A DNA stretch of 50,933 nucleotides from Mesorhizobium sp. (GTDB lineage: Bacteria; Pseudomonadota; Alphaproteobacteria; Rhizobiales; Rhizobiaceae). How positions within the stretch are numbered: position 1 is the stretch's first letter; each line of letters begins with the position of its first letter. The translations under genes and the position numbers were made by a program. This document shows positions 40,847 through 49,337 of the stretch, one piece after another. The stretch is from assembly GCF_004962245.1 (NCBI RefSeq), contig NZ_SUHQ01000039.1, forward strand, positions 1 to 50,933, written 5' to 3'. A model generated the notes under the pieces. The model was not told where the DNA came from and searched no databases. It worked only from the letters and a program-made list of their open reading frames with translations.

Positions 40847-41641
40847 TCAGGCGAGCAGCAGCCGGCCGAGATGGACCGGCAGGACTTCATTGCGATACCA
40901 GGCACTGGCGATCGGATCGGTGACGGGCGAAGTGCCCTCGCTCGCCACAGCCAGCGCCGGCGCGATGCCGTCGCTGGTGAGTTTCCTGCCAAGCAGCGCG
41001 TTCTCCGCCGCCTTCGCGCGCATCGGACGATCGGCCATGCAGCCGAGCGCGATCCGCGCCGAAGACACGGTGCCATCCGGCGCCTGTTCCAGCACGGTGG
41101 CGATGCTCAGCACCGAGACGCCTTTCGGCTTGACCCTCGACACTTTCAGGAAGCGAAAACCACCTTCCAATGGCAAGCTGAAGCCGACCGCGGTGATGAT
41201 GGCGTGATGGCTTTCGCGTGTTGCCAGGAAGGTTTCGATCGGCAGGTCACCGCCATTGGTGCTGACGGAGGCATCCAATGCCAGCAGCGCGACGGTGAAA
41301 TCACCATAGGGCGCCGGGGCGAAGAGATTGCCGCCGACGGTCGCCATGTTGCGTATCGCCGGGCCGCCGACGGCGCGCGCGGCGCGGGCGAGGGGTGCGA
41401 GATCGCGATGACGGGCAATCGCCGCCATGGTCACCGAGGCGCCGATGCTTACCTTGCCGCCGGAAACGGTGATGGCAGACAGCGAAGGCTCGGTCGACCT
41501 GACGAAGCCGGAGACCGAAACATCGCCTTCATTGGCGGCGCGCACGACCAGCGTGCCGCCGCCGAGATAGCGGGTGCCGGCGGCTTTCAGCGCCGCATTC
41601 GCGTCCTTCACCGTCGAAAAAGTCTGCAGTGCAAGCGCCAT
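40847..41641 (-). CDS. molybdenum hydroxylase FAD (medium) subunit
   Basis: This 264-residue protein has the CoxM fold of FAD-binding domain 5: AAGTRYLGGGTLVVRAANEG near residue 20, a pyrophosphate-binding stretch AIRNMATVGGNLFAPAPYGD near 95, and a C-terminal CO_deh_flav_C domain from about 155. It takes electrons from the small subunit and passes them to an acceptor. GGGAGCGTTCA precedes the ATG. The position ahead of the small and large subunit genes (M-S-L) is the usual cox-like order. A slightly short length (relatives are 270-290) is not a concern. Confidence 0.9.
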   Translation of the reverse strand: MALALQTFSTVKDANAALKAAGTRYLGGGTLVVRAANEGDVSVSGFVRSTEPSLSAITVSGGKVSIGASVTMAAIARHRDLAPLARAARAVGGPAIRNMATVGGNLFAPAPYGDFTVALLALDASVSTNGGDLPIETFLATRESHHAIITAVGFSLPLEGGFRFLKVSRVKPKGVSVLSIATVLEQAPDGTVSSARIALGCMADRPMRAKAAENALLGRKLTSDGIAPALAVASEGTSPVTDPIASAWYRNEVLPVHLGRLLLA

Positions 41642-41657
41642 TGAACGCTCCCTTTGC

Positions 41658-42101
41658 TCAGCTTTGGCCGGCGAAATGACTTTTCAAAGCGTTGAAACCG
41701 CCCTGGAAGACGTTAACGCCCATGCCTTCGGCCAGCTTGTCGGCTTCTGCCGGGGGCGCGTCGAAGCTGGCGGTCCATTCGGCATAGGTGCGGTCGCCAT
41801 CGGTCACCCGACGCAACTGCAGCGTCGCCTTGTGATTGGTGAGCGGCTGCGGGGTCTCCAGGATGGAGTAGCTGACAAGAAAGTTCTCGTCGGAGAAGTC
41901 GAGCAGTTTTTCACGGAGGCGAGCGCCGCTGGCGAGCTGGAAATTGCGCACGCAGCCGATCGTGCCGGCGTCCTTTCCGTCCTCGATATGGCTTTCGACC
42001 ATGCGCGGATGCCAGCTCGGCAGACCGTTGAAGTCGCGTATGCGCGCCCAGACCTTTTCGACCGGTGCGTCGATGACGCTGGAGATGGTGACTTTCGCCA
42101 T
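41658..42101 (-). CDS. SRPBCC-fold protein, CoxG-like
   Basis: This 147-residue protein has the START/polyketide-cyclase fold: VTISSVIDAPVEKVWARIRDFNGLPSWHP at the N-terminus and ADKLAEGMGVNVFQGGFNALKSHF at the C-terminus. CoxG-type SRPBCC proteins accompany aerobic molybdenum hydroxylases and are thought to bind a lipid or the substrate and link the enzyme to the membrane or quinone. It is the first gene of the operon, 16 bases ahead of the FAD subunit. The region upstream holds the direct repeats at 42163-42231. The precise role is not known. Confidence 0.75.
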   Translation of the reverse strand: MAKVTISSVIDAPVEKVWARIRDFNGLPSWHPRMVESHIEDGKDAGTIGCVRNFQLASGARLREKLLDFSDENFLVSYSILETPQPLTNHKATLQLRRVTDGDRTYAEWTASFDAPPAEADKLAEGMGVNVFQGGFNALKSHFAGQS

Positions 42102-42162
42102 GTGATCGTTTCCCTTGCGAGTTGGCTGCTCAGAAGGCTAGGGCGGCAAGGTCGGCGGCGCT

Positions 42163-42231
42163 TATCAATGCGTCTTGAACGCCTATCAATGAGTCTGAAA
42201 AAGAGCAGTCTGAAAACAGGCAGGCTGAAAA
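42163..42231. promoter_or_regulatory. direct repeats, candidate AraC-family binding sites
   Basis: TATCAATG-N-GTCT with a following GAA occurs at 42163-42179 and 42184-42200, a 21-base period as in AraC/XylS sites. The decamer AGTCTGAAAA (last copy AGGCTGAAAA) occurs at 42192, 42207 and 42222, an exact 15-base period. They fill the 143-base gap between the AraC-type gene and the molybdenum operon. Confidence 0.5.
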
Positions 42232-42244
42232 GGCAGGCGGCGGC

Positions 42245-43072
42245 TCAGGAAATGGCCCGCGCCGCCTCGCGGTAAAGTGTCGGCGGAACGCCGACATGGT
42301 CGCGGAAGAAGCGCGAGAAATTGCCCTGCGTGGTGAAGCCGAGATTGCAGGCGACCGAGATCAGCGGCTCCTGCGACCATTGCAACTGCCGCACCGCCTC
42401 CTCCATGCGCAGCGTGTTCCAGTAGACGTTGGGCGTCAGATTGGTCTGCTCCTTGAACAGCGCGAAGAAATGCGGCCGCGACAGGCCGACGCTGCGCGCC
42501 ACATCGTCGAAGCAGATGCGTTCGCAGACATTGGCCTTCATCAGCTGGATCGCCTTGCGGACGCGGAAGTCCTGCATGGTGTGGGTGCGGGCGCGCGCCA
42601 CGTGCGGCGCCGAGGCGTCGGCGGCGTCGAGCACGCTGTCGATGAAGCGCTCGATCTCGTAATTGGCGATGTCGTCGATGCTCTCATTGTCGCTGAGATG
42701 GTCGAGAAGGTTGGCTGCCGCCTTGTGTAGCCACGGCTCCAGCGTGATCGCCGGGCTTGAAAATAGCGGCGCGGACGAAGGCAGGTCGCGGCGCCGGCGG
42801 GCCCAGTCCGGATCGATGTAGAAGGCAAGGAACAGGCCGGGCGTGCCGTCGCGGGACAAAGCGTGGCTGTGCGGCTGGAAGGAATTGATGCCGGCGGCGG
42901 TGCCGGGTCCAAGCCGCACCGTCTCGCGGCCGATGGTCATCTCGCCGGCCGTGCCTTCCAGCCAGATGATGATATGCGCCTCGACATGGGCATGGGTGAC
43001 GAAGTCGCTGGCGACGTTCAGGACAGAAACATGTCCGAACCGGCCCCAGTAGAGCCTGATCGCTTCCGTCAT
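42245..43072 (-). CDS. AraC-family transcriptional regulator
   Basis: This 275-residue regulator has an N-terminal cupin sensing domain (FVTHAHVEAHIIIWLEGTAGE near residue 25) and a C-terminal AraC double helix-turn-helix (ICFDDVARSVGLSRPHFFALFKEQ and PLISVACNLGFTTQGNFSRFFRDHVGVPPTLYR). ATG at 43072 has GGGAGGATATACC directly upstream, which decides the start against a longer frame. It lies directly ahead of the molybdenum hydroxylase operon on the same strand and is the likely activator. Repeats at 42163-42231 and one inverse copy of the decamer at 43196 flank the gene. Confidence 0.85.
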   Translation of the reverse strand: MTEAIRLYWGRFGHVSVLNVASDFVTHAHVEAHIIIWLEGTAGEMTIGRETVRLGPGTAAGINSFQPHSHALSRDGTPGLFLAFYIDPDWARRRRDLPSSAPLFSSPAITLEPWLHKAAANLLDHLSDNESIDDIANYEIERFIDSVLDAADASAPHVARARTHTMQDFRVRKAIQLMKANVCERICFDDVARSVGLSRPHFFALFKEQTNLTPNVYWNTLRMEEAVRQLQWSQEPLISVACNLGFTTQGNFSRFFRDHVGVPPTLYREAARAIS

Positions 43073-43195
43073 GGGTATATCCTCCCGCAGGCGACTGGCC
43101 TCCCTTCGCCTGCAATGGGGATAGTGCGGCTCAGTCCGGGCCTGCGTCAAGGCGCATGCGCACGCCTGGTGCCCGCCATGGGTCGTGCCGGCTGA

Positions 43196-43205
43196 TTTTC
43201 AGACT
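43196..43205 (-). promoter_or_regulatory. further AGTCTGAAAA copy upstream of the AraC gene
   Basis: The decamer AGTCTGAAAA, present in two exact and one near copy downstream of this regulator gene, recurs here on the minus strand, 124 bases upstream of its start codon. It could be an autoregulatory half-site. One decamer match alone could also be chance. Confidence 0.3.
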
Positions 43206-43245
43206 GAGGGATAGGAAGAAGGTGAATATTTCCAGGCCGGTATGG

Positions 43246-44013
43246 CTACACCGAAGCGGTCAGACCGCCGTCGACATAGAGCGTGTGGCCATTGACGAAG
43301 GACGACGCGTCCGAGGCCAGGAAGACTGCCGCGCCGATCAGTTCGTCGACATTGCCCCAGCGCCCGGCCGGCGTCCGCTTCTCCAGCCAGGCCGAAAATT
43401 CGGGATTGTCGACCAGCGCCTGATTCATCTCGGTGCGGAAATAGCCGGGCGCGATGGCATTGATCTGCAGGCCGTGTTTCGCCCAGTCGGCGCACATGCC
43501 CCTGGTCAGGTTCCTGATCGCGCCCTTCGTCGCGGTATAGGGGGCGATGCCGGTCCTCGCCAGTTCGCTCTGCACCGAACCGATGTTGATGATCTTGCCC
43601 TTGCCGCGCGGGATCATGTAGCGCGCCACCGCCTTGCCGGCGTGGAAGGCGCCCGAGACATTCGTCTTGAACAGGCGCTCCCACTGCTCCTCGGGAAAAT
43701 CCTCGAGCGGGGCACGGAATTGCACGCCGGCATTGTTGACGAGCACGTCGATGGCGCCGATCTCCGCCTCGATCCGGGCAACGTCCCGGTCGACCGCATG
43801 AAAGTCGGTCACGTCGAAGATCGATGCATGCGCCTCGAAGCCGGCGTCGCGCAGCCTTGCCACAGCGCCACCGACCTTGCCCGGGTCGCGGCCGTTCAGC
43901 ACCACGCTCGCGCCATGCTCGGCGAGGCCCCGCGCCAGGGCAAAGCCGATGCCCTGGCCGGATCCGGTGATCAGCACCAGCCGCCCGTCGAGGCTGAATA
44001 GCGATTTCGTCAC
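43246..44013 (-). CDS. SDR dehydrogenase, gluconate 5-dehydrogenase-like
   Basis: This 255-residue classical short-chain dehydrogenase has TGSGQGIG (residues 16-23), NNAGV near 92, catalytic Ser in IGSVQSELA near 145, YTATK near 158 and IAPGYFRTEMN near 190. It most resembles gluconate 5-dehydrogenase/2-deoxygluconate dehydrogenases, which reduce or oxidise sugar acids with NAD(P). It is the third gene after the ATPase and permease of the third importer, on the same strand, separated by a repeat-containing gap of 109 bases. It probably acts on the imported sugar or sugar acid. Confidence 0.82.
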   Translation of the reverse strand: MTKSLFSLDGRLVLITGSGQGIGFALARGLAEHGASVVLNGRDPGKVGGAVARLRDAGFEAHASIFDVTDFHAVDRDVARIEAEIGAIDVLVNNAGVQFRAPLEDFPEEQWERLFKTNVSGAFHAGKAVARYMIPRGKGKIINIGSVQSELARTGIAPYTATKGAIRNLTRGMCADWAKHGLQINAIAPGYFRTEMNQALVDNPEFSAWLEKRTPAGRWGNVDELIGAAVFLASDASSFVNGHTLYVDGGLTASV

Positions 44014-44030
44014 CAGGCTCTCTTTTGTTT

Positions 44031-44120
44031 GATCATGGTCTTATCCGAACCGAAAGGTCAGCGCAGCAAAAGCCGGCTTCCACTTTTCGCTGACGCGGAC
44101 CTTCGGTTCGGGATCATGGT
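44031..44120. repeat. intergenic palindromic repeat element of rhizobial type
   Basis: The gap between permease and SDR genes is filled by an imperfect inverted repeat: the arm from TCCGAACCGAAAGGTC (44044 on) pairs with the arm ending GGACCTTCGGTTCGG (to 44112). An inner stem AGCAAAAG/CTTTTCGCT surrounds GCCGGC. GATCATGGT occurs at both ends (44031 and 44112). The sequence style matches short palindromic repeats that are scattered in Mesorhizobium and Rhizobium genomes. Confidence 0.6.
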
Positions 44121-44122
44121 TC

Positions 44123-45121
44123 CTAGTCGTTGCGCCTGAAATTGCGTATCCGATCGAACAGGACCGCCAGCAGAATGGCGCCGCCAATGAAGGTGCCTTG
44201 CCAGAAGGCATTGATGCCGAGCAGGCCGAGACTGTTGCGGATCACCTCGATCAGCGCCGCGCCGACGACAGCGCCAAAGGCTGTACCCATGCCGCCGGCC
44301 AGGTTGGCGCCGCCGATAACGGTGGCGGCGATCACCTGAAGCTCCATGCCGGCGCCGAGATTGGTGGTGACGGCGCCCAGCCAGCCGGTCTGGATGATGC
44401 CGGCAATGCCCGCTGCCAGCGCCGAGATCATGTAGACCGCGACCTTGATCTGACGCACCGGAACGCCGGTCAGCGTCGCCGCATGCTCGTTGCCGCCAAT
44501 GGCGAAGATGTGCCGGCCGAACTTCGTCCAGCGCAGCGTGAAGCCGGTGATCAGCGCCAGCAGGATCGTATAGAGCACCGGATTGGCGATGCCGAATACC
44601 CAGGCGCCGCCGCCCAGTGCGAGAAGCTTGTCGTGGTCCGGTCCGAACTGGAAGACCACAGTGTTGTTGGAGGCGACCATGGCGAGGCTGCGCGCTATCG
44701 ACAGCATGCCGAGCGTCACCACGAAGGGCGGAAACCCGAGATAGGCGATCAAGACACCGTTGAAGGCGCCAATGGTCAGTGCTGTCGCGATCGAAGCGGC
44801 AATGCCGATCTCGATGCCGTAGCCGGCATGCATGGTGACGGCCAGCACCATAGAGGACAGACAAAGCACCGAGCCGACCGACAGGTCGATGCCGCCGGTG
44901 ATGATGACGAAGGTCATGCCCAGCGCGACGATGGCGACGAAGGTGACGTTGCGGGTGATGTTGTAGAGGTTCTTGGTCGTGGCGAAGGAATCCGTGGCCA
45001 CGGACAGGAACAGGCAGGCGAGGATGACCGCGATCACCACCCAGAAGGTCTGGCTGGCAAACACCCTGGACAGCAAAGTGTGCTGTTTCTGCGCGATCGT
45101 CTGGTCAAGTGTGACTGCCAT
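44123..45121 (-). CDS. CUT2-type sugar ABC permease (RbsC-like)
   Basis: This 332-residue membrane protein has eight to ten hydrophobic segments and RbsC family stretches: FVAIVALGMTFVIITGGIDLSVGS near residue 60, GAFNGVLIAYLGFPPFVVTL near 118 and LQVIAATVIGGANLAGGMGT near 260. It forms the channel of the third sugar importer, with the ATPase gene 40 bases upstream on the same strand and the binding protein encoded divergently at 46334. The downstream gap holds the palindromic repeat at 44031-44120, before the SDR gene. Confidence 0.88.
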   Translation of the reverse strand: MAVTLDQTIAQKQHTLLSRVFASQTFWVVIAVILACLFLSVATDSFATTKNLYNITRNVTFVAIVALGMTFVIITGGIDLSVGSVLCLSSMVLAVTMHAGYGIEIGIAASIATALTIGAFNGVLIAYLGFPPFVVTLGMLSIARSLAMVASNNTVVFQFGPDHDKLLALGGGAWVFGIANPVLYTILLALITGFTLRWTKFGRHIFAIGGNEHAATLTGVPVRQIKVAVYMISALAAGIAGIIQTGWLGAVTTNLGAGMELQVIAATVIGGANLAGGMGTAFGAVVGAALIEVIRNSLGLLGINAFWQGTFIGGAILLAVLFDRIRNFRRND

Positions 45122-45161
45122 TATCGACCTTTATCTGCTTGCGTGGTGAAACCCGCTGACA

Positions 45162-45902
<741 letters not shown>

Positions 45903-46043
45903 CAGCCTTCTTGCCTCCCGTGCTTTCCGGCCTGCGGTTCTGCCGCGGCCTCGCGCTCCCCAGCTCCTCCCGGAAACAGCGCTTTCGCCCATTTACGCAC
46001 ATGCCCCCTTGGCGTCAACAGCGGCTCCTTTCGAAAAATCTGT

Positions 46044-46091
46044 TTTGTAGGACAAATAGCAATTGACGTTGGTTGCAAGCCGATATTAGCT
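46044..46091. promoter_or_regulatory. GntR/FadR-type operator and promoter between divergent importer genes
   Basis: TTTGT-AGG-ACAAA at 46044-46056 is a perfect inverted repeat with the TTGT-N3-ACAA core expected for FadR-subfamily regulators. It is followed by TTGACG (46063-46068) and, 15 bases on, TATTAG (46084-46089), a plausible promoter for the binding-protein gene with a long leader. The rest of the gap (45903-46043 and 46092-46333) shows no gene. Confidence 0.5.
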
Positions 46092-46333
46092 AAGTGCCGG
46101 AGGAGATTATGCCGATCTGCTGTTCCGGTTCGCCGGGCGGGGGCGGCGGAGGTTTATCGGTCGAGGATCGGCAGCGTCCGTGTTTATCGCGCTGGTCTGC
46201 GACCGCATCTGGAAATGCTTATCGGCCTGGGTTGGCGACACGAGCGCTCGCGAAACGAACCTCTGTCATCGCGCATCCGGGTTGATCTGTATGGCGGGCA
46301 CGCCGTGTCCGTCTGTTTCAAGGGAGGACTGAC

Positions 46334-47323
46334 ATGAGGAAATCACTATTGCTCGCCGCCGTCGCCGTCATGGCGTTGAGCGCCGGGCCGGCTTTGGCCA
46401 AGAAACAGCTCGTCATCGTGGTGAAGGGTCTCGACAATCCATTCTTCGAGGCCATCCACCAGGGGTGCGAGAAATGGAACTCGGAAAACGCCAGTTCGGA
46501 ATATGAGTGCTTCTACACCGGTCCGGCGTCGACCTCGGACGAGGCCGGCGAAGCCCAGATCGTCCAGGACATGCTGAGCAAGCCGGATACCGTGGCGATG
46601 GCCATTTCGCCGTCCAACGCGCCGCTGATCGCGCAGACGATCAAAAGCGCCAATCCGTCGATCCCGATCATGACGCTCGACGCCGACCTCAGCAAGGAAG
46701 ATGCGGCGCTGCGCAAGACCTATCTCGGCACCGACAACTACCTGATGGGCTACAAGATCGGCGAGTACATCAAGAAGGGCAAGCCGGACGGCGGCAAGAT
46801 CTGCACCATCGAAGGCAATCCGGCGGCCGACAACATCCTGCGCCGCGCCCAGGGCATGCGCGACGCGCTTTCAGGCCAGAAGGATCTCCCGGCGCTCGCC
46901 GGCGAGGGCGGCTGGACCGAGGTCGCCGGCTGTCCGGTGTTCACCAATGACGACGGCGCCAAGGGCGTTCAGGCGATGACCGATATCCTCGCCGCCAATC
47001 CCGATCTCGACGCCTTCGGCATCATGGGCGGCTGGCCGCTGTTCGGCGCGCCGCAGCCCTATCGCGACCTGTTCAAGCCGATGGCCGAGAAGATCGCCAG
47101 CAACGAGTTCGTCATCGGCGCCGCCGATACGATCGGTGACGAAGTGGCGATTGCCAAGGAAGGGCTGGTGACCGCACTGGTCGGCCAGCGGCCGTTCGAG
47201 ATGGGCTACAAGGCACCCTCGGTGATGATCGACCTGATCGAAGGCAAGCCGGTCGAGGATCCGGTCTTCACCGGTCTCGACGAGTGCACCAAGGATACGG
47301 TCGACACCTGCATCCAGAAGTAG
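46334..47323 (+). CDS. periplasmic sugar-binding protein (RbsB-like)
   Basis: This 329-residue protein has a signal peptide (LLLAAVAVMALSAGPALA) and a Peripla_BP_4 fold: LVIVVKGLDNPFFEAIHQGCEKW near residue 25, AMAISPSNAPLIAQTIKSA, LGTDNYLMGYKIGEYIKKG and AADTIGDEVAIAKEGLVTALVGQRPFEMGYKA. It belongs to the ribose/galactose-type binding proteins. CAAGGGAGGACTGAC precedes the ATG. The gene is divergent from its ATPase and permease genes and is followed by a strong hairpin. With them it forms the third sugar importer of the window. The ligand is not predictable. Confidence 0.88.
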   Translation: MRKSLLLAAVAVMALSAGPALAKKQLVIVVKGLDNPFFEAIHQGCEKWNSENASSEYECFYTGPASTSDEAGEAQIVQDMLSKPDTVAMAISPSNAPLIAQTIKSANPSIPIMTLDADLSKEDAALRKTYLGTDNYLMGYKIGEYIKKGKPDGGKICTIEGNPAADNILRRAQGMRDALSGQKDLPALAGEGGWTEVAGCPVFTNDDGAKGVQAMTDILAANPDLDAFGIMGGWPLFGAPQPYRDLFKPMAEKIASNEFVIGAADTIGDEVAIAKEGLVTALVGQRPFEMGYKAPSVMIDLIEGKPVEDPVFTGLDECTKDTVDTCIQK

Positions 47324-47336
47324 GTTCGCAGTTTTC

Positions 47337-47361
47337 GGGGCGCCCGATCGACGGGCGCCCC
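47337..47361 (+). terminator. hairpin after the binding-protein gene
   Basis: GGGGCGCCCG and CGGGCGCCCC form a perfect 10-bp stem around ATCGA, starting 14 bases after the stop codon. A TTTT precedes the stem; none follows. It probably ends or stabilises the binding-protein message ahead of the regulator gene. Confidence 0.65.
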
Positions 47362-47458
47362 GTCACACCGGTTCACGAAAACGCACGAGGTGACAGTGCC
47401 GGGGCGATACGCTCCTGCTTTGCCGTGCCTTGAGTTCAGCCTGTGCCGGGGAACATGG

Positions 47459-48238
47459 ATGTCGGACGCAAGATCAAAAAAGCGACCTACCAAGATCAAG
47501 ACACAGGCCGCCCGTCCGGCCGGCGCTCGCCATGCCGACGCGGCGCTGATCCCCGGATCGAGCGTGCATGCGTCGCTGGCCAACGAGATTGGCCTCAGGA
47601 TCGTGCGCGGCGACTATCCGCCGGGAACCATCCTGCCCAACGAGGCCAAATGGTCCGAGACTTTCAACGTCAGCCGCTCGGCGGTGCGCGAGGCGATCAA
47701 GATGCTGATGGCCAAGAGCCTGCTGGCCTCACGCCCCAAGATCGGCAGCTGGGTCGAGCCGAAAGAGCGCTGGAACCTGCTCGACCGCGACGTGCTCGCC
47801 TGGTATGCGACATCGCCTGATCGCGAATTGTTCCTCAGAACCGTGCAGGAATTCCGTCACATCATCGAGCCGGAAGCCAGCGCCTTTGCCGCGATCCGGC
47901 ACAGCGACGAGCAGATGGCCGAGATCAGCCAGGCCTGCCGGGAGATGGGCGCGGCGGCGACGCTGCCGGAGCGCACCCGCGCCGACACGCGTTTTCATCT
48001 CGCCATCCTGCGCGCCTCGGGCAACGATCTCCTTGTGCCGCTCGGCGTGCTGATCGAATCCGCGCTCGACCATCTGTTCGTCTTCGTCACACTCCAGACC
48101 AGCGACCAGCGGCGGGCACAGGCCCTGCACGAGGCGATCGAGAAGAACATTCGTCTCAGGCGCCCGGCGGCTGCAAGGAACGCCGTGCACAGGCTGCTTG
48201 CCAACACCGACGACGTCATCGGGCGGTCGCGGCGCTAG
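47459..48238 (+). CDS. FadR-subfamily GntR transcriptional regulator, copy 1
   Basis: This 259-residue regulator has a basic N-terminal extension of about 35 residues, a winged helix-turn-helix (GLRIVRGDYPPGTILPNEAKW then VSRSAVREAIKMLMAKSLLAS, residues about 45-95) and an FCD effector domain (LFLRTVQEFRHIIEPEASAFAA, DTRFHLAILRASGNDLLVPL) with the metal-binding Asp and His. Such proteins control sugar-acid catabolism. The ATG at 47459 is preceded by GGGGAA. From 47556 to 48032 it is nearly identical to the second copy at 50457. Candidate operators with a TTGT-N3-ACAA core lie at 46044 and 49292. Confidence 0.88.
   Translation: MSDARSKKRPTKIKTQAARPAGARHADAALIPGSSVHASLANEIGLRIVRGDYPPGTILPNEAKWSETFNVSRSAVREAIKMLMAKSLLASRPKIGSWVEPKERWNLLDRDVLAWYATSPDRELFLRTVQEFRHIIEPEASAFAAIRHSDEQMAEISQACREMGAAATLPERTRADTRFHLAILRASGNDLLVPLGVLIESALDHLFVFVTLQTSDQRRAQALHEAIEKNIRLRRPAAARNAVHRLLANTDDVIGRSRR
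47556..48032 (+). repeat. long direct repeat, copy 1 (regulator gene)
   Basis: This segment matches 50457-50933 at a constant offset of 2901 bases. I count five differences, all synonymous (for example positions 47590, 47647 and 47785), and none in the last 247 bases. The match is cut by the window end and may extend further. Confidence 0.9.
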
Positions 48239-48257
48239 CGTGCCGTCCTCAAACCTT

Positions 48258-49184
48258 CTAGCGCTTCCCATCCTTCGTCGGCGTCAGGTCGACGCCGTTG
48301 ACCTTGCCGATATGCGTCGCCAGCATCGGCACATATTGATCGGGCCCAGCGACGAAGGCGCCGGCGAAAGCGTTTTTCGTGGCATTGCCGAGCGGGTTGG
48401 CGATGCCGGCGGAACCCGCCATCGATTCGAGATAGGTGAGGTCCTTGAAGGCGTTGGCGATGGTGAATTTGTGCGCGTCGCGGTCGCCTTCAAGCGTCCA
48501 GCGCATGAAGGTCTGGTAGAAGCCGCAATCCATGCGGCCGTTGCGGATGACGCTGTCGAAGCGCGGCGGCGAGATGCCGACCTTCTCGGCCAACGCCAGC
48601 GCCTCGGAATAGATAGCCGCGTAGCCCAGCGAAATGAAATTGTTGAGCAGCTTCATGCGGTGGCCGTCGCCGGTGTCGCCGATATGGACGATGCGCCCGG
48701 CCCAGGTGTCGAGCACCGGCTTCAGCCGGGCAAAGACTGCGTCGGACGCGCCGACCATGGCGTCGAGCGTGCCTTCCCAAGCCTCCTTCGGCGTGCGGCT
48801 GAGCGGGGCATCGACATAGTCGACGCCGAGCGCCTTGAGTTCGGCGGCAAGCGCCACCGTCGAGGTCGGATCCGAGGTCGAGCAGTCGACGACCACCGAG
48901 CCCTTTTTCAGGCCCTCCTTGAGGCCGCCGGGGCCGCGGATGATGGATTCGACCTCACGCGAGCCGGTGACGCAGATGAAGACGATATCGGATGCGACTG
49001 CCACGTCGCGCGAGGTCGCCGCTTCCTTCGCGCCCCGGCCGAGCAGGTCTTCGGCCGGCGCGCGATTCTTGCGGCCGAGAAAGGTCAGCGCGTAGCCCTT
49101 GTCGACGATGTTCTTCGCGATTCCGTGCCCCATCAGGCCAAGGCCGATGAAGCCGATCTTTTCGCTCGCGGCAGTCGTGGTCAT
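48258..49184 (-). CDS. 3-hydroxyisobutyrate dehydrogenase-family NAD(P) oxidoreductase
   Basis: This 308-residue protein has the beta-hydroxyacid dehydrogenase layout: KIGFIGLGLMGHGIAKNIVDKGY at residue 9, VVDCSTSDPTSTVALAAEL near 95, the substrate loop DYVDAPLSRTP near 120, and the catalytic lysine in GHRMKLLNNFISLGY near 173. Family members include 2-hydroxy-3-oxopropionate reductase and threonate or related sugar-acid dehydrogenases. AGGACGAACCGAC precedes ATG at 49184, which decides against a longer frame that would cross the operator at 49292. The gene is divergent from the epimerase-like gene and convergent with regulator copy 1. Confidence 0.85.
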   Translation of the reverse strand: MTTTAASEKIGFIGLGLMGHGIAKNIVDKGYALTFLGRKNRAPAEDLLGRGAKEAATSRDVAVASDIVFICVTGSREVESIIRGPGGLKEGLKKGSVVVDCSTSDPTSTVALAAELKALGVDYVDAPLSRTPKEAWEGTLDAMVGASDAVFARLKPVLDTWAGRIVHIGDTGDGHRMKLLNNFISLGYAAIYSEALALAEKVGISPPRFDSVIRNGRMDCGFYQTFMRWTLEGDRDAHKFTIANAFKDLTYLESMAGSAGIANPLGNATKNAFAGAFVAGPDQYVPMLATHIGKVNGVDLTPTKDGKR

Positions 49185-49291
49185 GTCGGTTCGTCCTGTT
49201 TGCGGGTGGTCGATAGCATCGCTGCCGTTGGCAGGCGAATTGTTGAAGCGGGTTTTTGCCGCAGGCGGTGGCAGGCGATTGCGGAATGCCA

Positions 49292-49306
49292 TATTGTCTG
49301 ACAATA
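49292..49306. promoter_or_regulatory. FadR-type operator between divergent dehydrogenase genes
   Basis: TATTGT-CTG-ACAATA is a perfect 15-base inverted repeat with a TTGT-N3-ACAA core, shared with the site at 46044-46056. It lies between two divergent dehydrogenase genes (48258-49184 and 49338-50234) and next to the gene for a FadR-type regulator. Confidence 0.6.
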
Positions 49307-49337
49307 CACATGAATCCTAGGGAATGTGGAGAGCAAA

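Noticed and set aside
46094..46285. Small protein gene in the divergent importer gap
   Set aside because: No ribosome binding site, no family features and low-complexity start; the region looks like a long leader.
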